A stretch of 64,000 bases of DNA from CAUZFZ01 sp963579025 (GTDB taxonomy: Bacteria > Planctomycetota > Planctomycetia > Planctomycetales > Planctomycetaceae), in assembly GCA_963579025.1 (NCBI GenBank), contig CAUZFZ010000033.1, positions 12,100 through 76,099 on the forward strand, read 5' to 3'. Position numbers and translations under genes: made by a program. Of this stretch, positions 8,832 to 15,761 are shown piece after piece. Each line of letters opens with the position of its first letter. Position 1 is the first letter of the stretch. The notes under the pieces were generated by a model. It saw nothing but the letters and a program-made list of their open reading frames with translations. It was not told where the DNA came from and ran no database searches.

Positions 8832-8964
8832 TAGTGCTTTGTCAGAGGGGAATGGCCGAGTTGGGTGGCTGGGGTCGAGCAACGCGAGCCCCCAGAAATT
8901 GCGTACTGGGGGCTCACTTCGTTCGACCCCAGCCACCCGAAGATTTTGCTCTGACAATGCAGTA
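8832..8964. repeat. MITE-like palindromic element with terminal inverted repeats
   Basis: The outer ends are imperfect inverted repeats: TAGTGCTTTGTCAGAG on the left and CTCTGACAATGCAGTA on the right. Inside, two 33-base arms (8863-8895 and 8906-8938) pair at 29 of 33 positions around a 10-base loop. There is no coding capacity. It lies 30 bases before the start of the next gene and probably overlaps its promoter or leader. The same end motif (TAGTACTTTGTCAGA) recurs at 63786. Confidence 0.7.
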
Positions 8965-8994
8965 GAGCCCTCGACCTGCTCCGGGAGTTGATTG

Positions 8995-11900
8995 ATGCCT
9001 CGGCCAGTTACCGTACTCGCCTGCCTGATCCTGACTGTGTCGTCCTTCGGCGCCGCGGATGACCCGAACCAATCTGGGGGCACCGGCGATTCTGTGTCCT
9101 TCCAGTACGACGTTCTGGCAGCAGTCTCGAAGCAAGGCTGCAGTGCGGGAATGTGTCACGGTTCCCCGGCCGGCAAGGGTGGCTTTCTGCTTTCGCTGCG
9201 GGGCTTCGATCCGGTCGCCGATTACGATCGGATCGTGAAGGGCAATGGCGGACGCAGAGTCTCCATCACAGCACCGCTGCGCAGCCTGCTACTCCGCAAG
9301 CCGACGATGCAGGTTGCTCACGGCGGCGGTCGAAAACTGCGAGCTGACGGTCCGGCCTGGTCCATTCTCCACAAGTGGATCACTGCAGGTTGCCCGGGCG
9401 ATCCTCCGGACATGGTCCACTGCGATCGAATCGAATTCGATCCAGTGCCGTTCGAAACTCGCTGGCCCGAACACAGCCGTCAGTTGCGTGTAAGAGCATC
9501 CTTCACCGATGGAACCGTACGGGATGTGACGCGACTGACTGTTTTCACCAGCTCGAGTGAAACCGTGGCGGCGGCTAGCGTCGACGGCCTGGTCACGTCT
9601 ACACGCCGCGGTGAGACAACCGTCGTGGGTCGGTACCTCGACTTTACCGCAACGGCCGATCTCAGATTCACCCGGCCAGTGGATGGATTCGAATGGCTCG
9701 AGCCGGGTGAACCGGTAGTCGCCACAGCATCCGACAAGCTCGATCGCCAGATCGCGACGATGATTGATCGACACGTCTTCGACCGGCTCCAAAAACTGCA
9801 GATCCTGCCCTCGCCAATGTGCTCGGACAGCGAGTTCATCCGGCGAGTCACCTTGGATGTGTTGGGTGGACTGCCCGACCGGGTCGAGGTTGAGCAGTTT
9901 TTGAAAGACCAGTCAGCGGACAAACGGAGTCGATTGATCAACAGTATGCTCGACCGACCTGAATATGCTGAGTACCTCGCCCAGAAGTGGGGAGATCGTC
10001 TGCGAGTCAACGCACGCAAGCTGAGTCTGACCGGCGTCCACAAATTCAACGCCTGGCTGACTGCGTCCATGCGGGACAACATCTCGTACGGCCGGCTCGC
10101 TACCGAGCTACTGACCGCCGAAGGGAGTACGTTTGCGAATCCTCCGGCCGGTTTTTTTCGTGCCGCCGCTGACCCGCGAGACTGTGCAGAGACAGTCGCA
10201 CAGTTATTTCTCGGCGTCCGCATCCAGTGCGCCCGATGTCACAACCACCCCTTCGACCGCTGGTCGCAGGACAACTACTACGGCATTGGGGCCGTATTCA
10301 CTCGCGTTCAACGGCGACCGATCGCCGACTCCGGCGAAATCCTGGTCTCGCTGGACCGCCACGGAGAACTGACGAATCCCCGTACCAGGCAGGCCAGCGT
10401 GCCGTGGGTTCCCGCGGCCGTTGACTTCGACGCGGACAAAGACGACGATCGGCGAGTGGCCTTCGCTCGCTGGCTGACCTCGCCCGAAAACCCGTTTTTC
10501 GCTCGAGTGGCCGTGAATCGAATCTGGGCCGATCTTATGGGCCGAGGCATCGTAGACCCGCCGGACGACTTCCGTGCCGATAACCCCCCAGCGCATCCCG
10601 AACTGCTTGACGGACTTGCCGCGGCATTCGTCGCATCCGGTTTCGATCAGAAGGAACTGATTCGCGGTATTCTCAACAGTCGCATCTATCAGCTCAGCAG
10701 TCAGACGAACCAGTTCAACCGGGATGACACCCGCTATTTCTCGCATGCATCGGCGCGGTTGCTGACTGCTGAGCAGTTGCTCGACGCCATCAGCCGCGTC
10801 ACCGGAGTCCCCGAGCGTTTCGCCGGATTGCCGGCCGGCACGCGCGCGACCGCTCTCCCCAGCCCGGACTTCGGCAACGACTTTCTGAAGCTGTTCGGCC
10901 AGCCAGCCCGCAACACAGTCTGCGAATGCGAGCGGAGCGACGATCCAAAGCTCTCGCAGGCGCTGCAGTTAATCAACGGCCCGATCATCAGTGGCAAACT
11001 GCGAGACAGCCGCAGTCGACTCTCACGTCTCCTCGACAATGATCCGGCGCGAGTTGCCGCTGCAGGAGCCCCCCCGACAGAGGGACTCGCAGCATGGTTC
11101 AAGGCCGATGCAGATACCCTGACTTCTGGCGACCAGCTCGCCCACGACGGGGCATCCGTTGCGCGTTGGCTCAATCAGATTCGCGACCCCGGCGACGCGG
11201 ATGTCGGGCAATCGGATGACAAGCAGCAACCCGTGTTCGTAGCGTCGTCCATCGGCGGACTTCCCGCACTGCGGTTCGACGGGAGCAATGACCTGCTCCA
11301 TAACACAGGCAAGCGTCTGCTCCCGTCCGGTTCTCCGCGGACGATCGTCATTGTCGGGCGGCTGGCGGATACGACCGGCGGAGCATTATTCACGTTTGGC
11401 CGCCAGCGCACCGGTGGCTCGACGGTCTTCACGGCTCAGCATGTCCGAATCGGAGGCCAGTATTATGTCTACTCGGACGGTGTGAACGCCGCTGGCAACA
11501 CGACCGCGCCGGATGATCAGTTCGATCAACTGAAGCAGCCGTTTGTCACGACGTTCATTTCCGCGGGCACTGGCAGCAAACTGCGGGTCCGAGTGAATGG
11601 AACCAACGTCGCGACGCAACAGGCCGGAGGCGTCGGGATTGATACCGGGACAGCGGGGTTCACGATCGGCAGCCGCGAGGACATCCCGCCAGGGCAGCAA
11701 ATCTGGAATGGAGACCTGAGTGAGGTACTCGTCTACGACCGAGCACTCGACGACGACAACATCACAGCGGTTGGCTCGTATCTGACGACAAAATACGACC
11801 TGCGCGACTCGAAGTTCGCACGACTCAAGGGTGCCGGCTCGTCGCAAATCGCCACGGCATCGGACGCTGCGATTATCATCGACCTGTACTTCGCCGCGTT

Positions 11901-12033
11901 CAGTCGGCCTCCGTCCGCCGCCGAGATCGCTGTCGCTCAGCGACACATCGCCTCATCGCAGGACCATCGGCAGGCGCTGGAAGACATTGCCTGGGCTCTA
12001 CTGAATTCACAGGAATTCCTGTTCCAACACTGA
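8995..12033 (+). CDS. Secreted DUF1549/DUF1553 protein with haem-type motifs, Big2-like and inserted LamG-like domains
   Basis: This large exported protein (1012 residues) is of the planctomycete PSCyt2-PSD1 type. After a signal peptide (1-21) comes a CX4CH motif (C49-H55, CSAGMCH) typical of the N-terminal cytochrome-like part of these proteins. A Big2-like bacterial Ig stretch follows at about 160-220, then DUF1549 (FIRRVTLDVLGGLPDR) with a canonical CARCH motif, then DUF1553 (RVAVNRIWADLMGRGIVDPPD). A LamG/concanavalin-like domain of about 235 residues (696-933, GLAAWFKADADTL to GSYLTTKYDL) is inserted before the last DUF1553 helix, which resumes to the end. GGGAG precedes the ATG; a TTG one codon upstream is less likely. 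No DUF1501 partner follows. Confidence 0.85.
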   Translation: MPRPVTVLACLILTVSSFGAADDPNQSGGTGDSVSFQYDVLAAVSKQGCSAGMCHGSPAGKGGFLLSLRGFDPVADYDRIVKGNGGRRVSITAPLRSLLLRKPTMQVAHGGGRKLRADGPAWSILHKWITAGCPGDPPDMVHCDRIEFDPVPFETRWPEHSRQLRVRASFTDGTVRDVTRLTVFTSSSETVAAASVDGLVTSTRRGETTVVGRYLDFTATADLRFTRPVDGFEWLEPGEPVVATASDKLDRQIATMIDRHVFDRLQKLQILPSPMCSDSEFIRRVTLDVLGGLPDRVEVEQFLKDQSADKRSRLINSMLDRPEYAEYLAQKWGDRLRVNARKLSLTGVHKFNAWLTASMRDNISYGRLATELLTAEGSTFANPPAGFFRAAADPRDCAETVAQLFLGVRIQCARCHNHPFDRWSQDNYYGIGAVFTRVQRRPIADSGEILVSLDRHGELTNPRTRQASVPWVPAAVDFDADKDDDRRVAFARWLTSPENPFFARVAVNRIWADLMGRGIVDPPDDFRADNPPAHPELLDGLAAAFVASGFDQKELIRGILNSRIYQLSSQTNQFNRDDTRYFSHASARLLTAEQLLDAISRVTGVPERFAGLPAGTRATALPSPDFGNDFLKLFGQPARNTVCECERSDDPKLSQALQLINGPIISGKLRDSRSRLSRLLDNDPARVAAAGAPPTEGLAAWFKADADTLTSGDQLAHDGASVARWLNQIRDPGDADVGQSDDKQQPVFVASSIGGLPALRFDGSNDLLHNTGKRLLPSGSPRTIVIVGRLADTTGGALFTFGRQRTGGSTVFTAQHVRIGGQYYVYSDGVNAAGNTTAPDDQFDQLKQPFVTTFISAGTGSKLRVRVNGTNVATQQAGGVGIDTGTAGFTIGSREDIPPGQQIWNGDLSEVLVYDRALDDDNITAVGSYLTTKYDLRDSKFARLKGAGSSQIATASDAAIIIDLYFAAFSRPPSAAEIAVAQRHIASSQDHRQALEDIAWALLNSQEFLFQH

Positions 12034-12461
12034 CTCTTGAATGCGCTCGTCATGTGACTGGGCCGGCTGCCTGGGCTTTGCCCAAAAATCACTGGCTATG
12101 CGTTCAAAAGACCCAAGAGGCTGGTGAGCCGTTTTGAGATCCAGTCGAGATATCGTGCGAGGGCCATCGCGATATCAAAAGAGGCGTGACCGACAGAGAG
12201 TCCCCGGGCATGAGCAACATTTTGTCGCGGGTGCGGGGTTGATGTTGTCCGGTTCGGATGATGAACAGTGCGTACACTCCGACCATGATGAAGGGTGGAA
12301 ACAGGACGAACAGGACCAAGTGTTCGAATGTGACTTTCAGGAGGAGAAGCGTTAACTGAGCAGCGAGCAGTATCAGTGCTATCAGGGGCAGAATCGTCTA
12401 CCGGGATCGGGTATACTCCCTGCCATCTGAATGTTGGCTGTTCCACGGCGGGAGTCTGACT
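12034..12461. other. Intergenic region with a possible small membrane ORF
   Basis: There is no clear gene in these 428 bases. On the minus strand a frame reads two hydrophobic stretches (ILPLIALILLAAQLTLLLLK, then LVLFVLFPPFIMVGVYALF) and stops near 12104. It has only a TTG start at 12319, which would cut off the first hydrophobic segment. It may be a decayed membrane-protein gene. The part next to 12462 should hold the promoter of the DinD-like gene. Confidence 0.3.
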
Positions 12462-13262
12462 GTGACCGACATGACTCTGTTTCACTTCGAAGATGGCCGT
12501 GAAAGCATTGAAGATCTTGCGCGTCCGAACGGTGGCACGTACTGGCTCGAAGACGATCTCCGAGACGCGATGGGCTACTCGGAATCCGGGACGTTTCGCA
12601 GCGTGATCATGAAGGCCATGCAGGCGTGTCTGTCGCTTGGGATCCTGACTGAAGACAACTTCGTCCGTGGCGAGGGTGGTGACTTCAAGTTGACGCGGTT
12701 CGGCTGCTATCTGGTGGCGATGAACGGCGATCCGAAGAAGGAGCAGGTAGCTGCTGCCCAAGTCTATTTCGCTTCGCTCGCCGCGACGTACGCCACTCAT
12801 GCGGAGCACGCCGACGGAATCGAACGGATGATGATTCGCGGTGAGGTGTCTGAAGGCGAGAAGAGCCTTGCGAGTGCGGCGAAGAGTCATGGTTTAGCCG
12901 TCAAGGGTTATGGGTTCTTCAAAGATGCTGGGTATCGCGGCATGTACAACATGTCGCTGAAACAGCTGAAGCAGCTGAAAGGTGTCCCGGCAAAGGCGAC
13001 TGTTGCGGATCACATGGGCCGTGCCGAACTGGCGGCCCATCTGTTTCGTATCACTCAGACGGAAGCGAGGATTGAGCAGCAGAACATCCGAGGGCAGAAG
13101 CCTTTGGAGGCTGCCGCCAGAACGGTTGGAGCAAATGTCCGTCGTATGGTTAAAGAAAACACGGGAACGACTCCGGAATCTCTCCCGACTGCGGAGCCGA
13201 TCCAGAAGGTGAAATCGAAGTTGAAGGGTGCGAACAAGCAGCTCAAGAAGCTTGATGATTAG
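12462..13262 (+). CDS. dinD: DinD-like DNA-damage-inducible / BRO-N family protein
   Basis: The 266-residue protein matches DinD in length and layout. An N-terminal BRO-like half has WLEDDLRDAMGYSESGTF and the helical core contains AGYRGMYN, DHMGRAELAAHLFRITQTEA and a C-terminal TTPESLPTAEPIQKVK. In E. coli DinD is SOS-induced and inhibits RecA strand exchange. Homologues also appear on mobile elements as antirepressor-like proteins. The start is GTG, seven bases after GGGAG. The gene stands alone, with a strong terminator 250 bases downstream. A LexA site cannot be called because the operator in this lineage is unknown to me. Confidence 0.75.
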   Translation: MTDMTLFHFEDGRESIEDLARPNGGTYWLEDDLRDAMGYSESGTFRSVIMKAMQACLSLGILTEDNFVRGEGGDFKLTRFGCYLVAMNGDPKKEQVAAAQVYFASLAATYATHAEHADGIERMMIRGEVSEGEKSLASAAKSHGLAVKGYGFFKDAGYRGMYNMSLKQLKQLKGVPAKATVADHMGRAELAAHLFRITQTEARIEQQNIRGQKPLEAAARTVGANVRRMVKENTGTTPESLPTAEPIQKVKSKLKGANKQLKKLDD

Positions 13263-13591
13263 GTCTCCCAGCCGAGCCGGTCGCGAAGCAGACACGTAGC
13301 CAGCGCGTGTCGCAGCCGTTCCTTGCCATGGAATGAGATGTTCCTCAACAGCCGGCAGCAGTAATCGGCCGGGACGGTTGAGACGAGCTATCCCGTGACC
13401 CATCCGACCGCCCCCAGAATCGGGACGCCATCCACCTGATTTTTGTGCAAAACGACCGGTTGCTCAAAAGAGCTGACTTTTCAGGCAAAGCCGGCTGCCT
13501 GTCGCAGCGCACGAAAAAACCGCGACCGACATATGTGTGTCGGCCGCGGTTTTTCTTGGACGTTTCAGCTCACACTGTCGCGTGAGCACTT
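13263..13591. other. Intergenic region between the DinD-like gene and a small membrane ORF
   Basis: No coding region is seen here. The stretch holds the shared bidirectional terminator at 13514-13554. The remaining bases have no recognisable repeat or RNA. Confidence 0.5.
13514..13554. terminator. Bidirectional rho-independent terminator
   Basis: AAAAAACCGCGACCGACA pairs with TGTCGGCCGCGGTTTTT, a stem of about 12 GC-rich pairs flanked by an A-run and a T-run, so it can end transcripts from both sides. It closes the small minus-strand ORF at 13592-13783 and may also catch read-through from the DinD-like gene. Confidence 0.85.
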
Positions 13592-13783
13592 CTACGAACT
13601 GATGATCTGCGCCAGCGCCATGGAAATGCACGCCACTCCGGCGACAACGAATCTTCGGAAGGCGCTGCTCTTGTGCTTTCGAACGGTGACTCGTGCGCGG
13701 GACTCGATGTCGTCTCGCAATTGATCTGTGATCCATGACACGTAGGCAACACTCATCTCCATCGAAACGGAATTTGAGTTCAT
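13592..13783 (-). CDS. Small membrane-anchored protein of unknown function (63 residues)
   Basis: I do not recognise a family. The 63-residue product starts with a polar segment (MNSNSVSMEMSVAYVSWITD), then an Arg-rich stretch (RARVTVRKHK), and ends with one hydrophobic segment (FVVAGVACISMALAQIIS), so it looks like a small tail-anchored membrane protein. GGAG lies eight bases before the ATG and a strong terminator lies 38 bases after the stop. These signals support a real monocistronic gene. Confidence 0.5.
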   Translation of the reverse strand: MNSNSVSMEMSVAYVSWITDQLRDDIESRARVTVRKHKSSAFRRFVVAGVACISMALAQIISS

Positions 13784-14106
13784 TGGCTTGCTCCAGGTAT
13801 ATCGTGAAGGTCGATCTATTGTTGTTCATCGGCAAAGCGGGCAGGAACGGCTGAGTCTTACGGATGTGGCTGCTGAGGAAACAGCGATGTCGCAACCCAT
13901 CGCAACCATACTCGCGAATCCCACTGTTGGCCGGATCAGGCTGAGTGATCCGTCCGGGGAAACTGGCGATGATCGACAGTTGACGCGGGTCATGACAGTC
14001 GTGCGTGGCGGCGCGCATGGGACGACGGGATTTCCCGAGCCCAGGTCCGTAGAATCCACCCTGCCGACTGATTGAGCGGTGACTGGGAACACATGGATTG
14101 AGTGGA
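13784..14106. other. Intergenic region upstream of cmk, no gene seen
   Basis: These 320 bases separate two divergent genes and should contain both promoters. Short ORFs on both strands lack ribosome binding sites and recognisable composition, so I did not call them. Confidence 0.5.
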
Positions 14107-14763
14107 ATGATCATCACAATTGACGGCCCGGCGGGAGCAGGAAAAAGCACTGTGTCGCGTGGCCTGGCACGGCGACTTAAATTCGAATTCCTCGACACCG
14201 GAGCGATGTACCGAGCGGTCGCGTGGGCGTGCCTGCAGCGTCACATCAATCTGGACGATTCTGAGAAGGCGACCGCAGTCGCCGCGTCGCTGTCGCTGGA
14301 AGTGGCCGAGCACAGCATTCACTGCAACAGGCAAAATGTCACCGAGGCCATCCGTTCGGCCGAGGTCAGCCACGGAGCATCCATCGTCGCCGCGATTCCC
14401 GGCGTACGCACGGAGATGGTCCGCCTGCAACGTGAGTCAGCAGACGGACGTCACATCGTCACCGAAGGCCGCGATCAGGGCAGCGTGGTTTTTCCCGATG
14501 CCGAGTGCAAGTTCTTTGTAACCGCCTCACCACAGACGCGAGCCGAGCGGAGAAAGCAGGAGCTGGAAGATCGCGGGCAGTCCTGTGCTTTGGAAGAGGT
14601 GCTGGCTCAGATTATCGAGCGGGATGAGCGAGACCGAACGCGCTCCATCGCACCATTAATCGAGCCTGAGGACGCCATTGCAATCGACTCGTCCGATATC
14701 ACGGCAACCGAAGTCATCGATCGCCTGGAAGCCATCGCGCGAGAGCGATTGCGCCTGAGCTGA
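14107..14763 (+). CDS. cmk: Cytidylate kinase
   Basis: This enzyme phosphorylates CMP and dCMP to the diphosphates. The P-loop is GPAGAGKST near the N-terminus, followed by LDTGAMYRAVAW, the TEGRDQGSVVFPDA motif and the Arg-rich RDERDRTRSIAPL lid, all standard for bacterial Cmk. The product is about 218 residues, the usual length. I chose the ATG at 14107; a TTG at 14098 would add three residues and has slightly better spacing to GGGAA. The downstream gap to the ECF factor is 233 bases, so the two are not clearly one operon. Confidence 0.93.
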   Translation: MIITIDGPAGAGKSTVSRGLARRLKFEFLDTGAMYRAVAWACLQRHINLDDSEKATAVAASLSLEVAEHSIHCNRQNVTEAIRSAEVSHGASIVAAIPGVRTEMVRLQRESADGRHIVTEGRDQGSVVFPDAECKFFVTASPQTRAERRKQELEDRGQSCALEEVLAQIIERDERDRTRSIAPLIEPEDAIAIDSSDITATEVIDRLEAIARERLRLS

Positions 14764-14996
14764 CGGGATCAATCGGAACGTCGCGGAGTGGCACAATCTG
14801 AGTCGATTTATGGTTGCGATGGCCCCCGTCCGGGCAGAATGTCGCGTGGACCTGGTCTTTCCTGCAATCATTGCTGCGATTCGATCTAACTCGTAGCTGC
14901 CTCGTGGTTTGCACACGATGAAGAGTGCTCTGACATTTTTCTGACAAAATCTGCGTGAAGAATGCGTACACAACGACCTTCACTCCAGCAGCGGAC

Positions 14997-15761
14997 ATGA
15001 ATTGTGATTCGCGTTCGCGAACTGGTGGGGGTGGTGGGGAACACGTTTTGACTGATTCCGAACTCGTGCAGCGTCTGCGGCTGCGAGATCCGGCGGCATT
15101 TCGGTGGCTCTCTGATAACCACTTGCCGTCGATCTGGCGATTCGTGTGCGTACGCGTGGACGGCGATCAGCACCTGGCGGAAGACATCGTCAGCGAAACG
15201 ATGCTGGCTCTGCTCGCGGCAGTGGGGGCAGATGCAGAGCCGGAATCAGATGTCGCGGCGCAACCACAAACCGGCACAGAGATCATGAATCCCGGAGGCT
15301 GGTTGCGGACAGTGGCAGCCAGAAAGGTGCAGGATCACTATCGAGCGGTGGCTCGCGTCCGGCACCTGATTGATGACGCGCGGGACGGGGCCGTCGAGAC
15401 GTTCAACAAGGATGCGGCGGCCGACGACCCCGTGAAGCAAACCGAGCATCAGGAGCGTCGGGCGGAGATTCGAGACATCATGGATGAGTTGTGCGACCAG
15501 TATCGGACAGCTCTGGAATGGAAATACCTGGAACGATTCAGCGTGCGTGAAATCGCGTCACGCTGGCAGACAACAGAAAAGGCGGTTGAATCCATTCTGT
15601 TCCGTGCACGCGGAGAATTCCGCAGCCGATTGAAACGCCGGGACCGACAGGAATCACCACCGCCAGCTTCCGCATCGCAGGGTCCGCGGAATGCAACACG
15701 GCAGCCTGACATGGAGTCGAAGCAAGTGCAGAAGTCGTCCCTCCCAGACCCAGCCATGTGA
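14997..15761 (+). CDS. ECF-type RNA polymerase sigma factor
   Basis: Region 2 (DPAAFRWLSDNHLPSIWRF to HLAEDIVSETMLALLAAV) and region 4 (RTALEWKYLERFSVREIASRW, then AVESILFRARGEFR) are both clear. The inter-domain linker is long, with an acidic insert after region 2. The C-terminus has about 40 extra Pro/Ser/Gln-rich residues after region 4. I chose ATG 14997; the longer frame from 14955 adds 14 residues with no ribosome binding site. The stop overlaps the GTG start of the next gene by four bases, so translation is probably coupled. The partner's N-terminal domain looks like the anti-sigma factor. Confidence 0.88.
   Translation: MNCDSRSRTGGGGGEHVLTDSELVQRLRLRDPAAFRWLSDNHLPSIWRFVCVRVDGDQHLAEDIVSETMLALLAAVGADAEPESDVAAQPQTGTEIMNPGGWLRTVAARKVQDHYRAVARVRHLIDDARDGAVETFNKDAAADDPVKQTEHQERRAEIRDIMDELCDQYRTALEWKYLERFSVREIASRWQTTEKAVESILFRARGEFRSRLKRRDRQESPPPASASQGPRNATRQPDMESKQVQKSSLPDPAM

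Noticed and set aside
12096..12890. 264-codon minus-strand ORF across the DinD-like gene
   Set aside because: It is antisense to a gene with clear DinD motifs, and its product is low in complexity with no recognisable domain.
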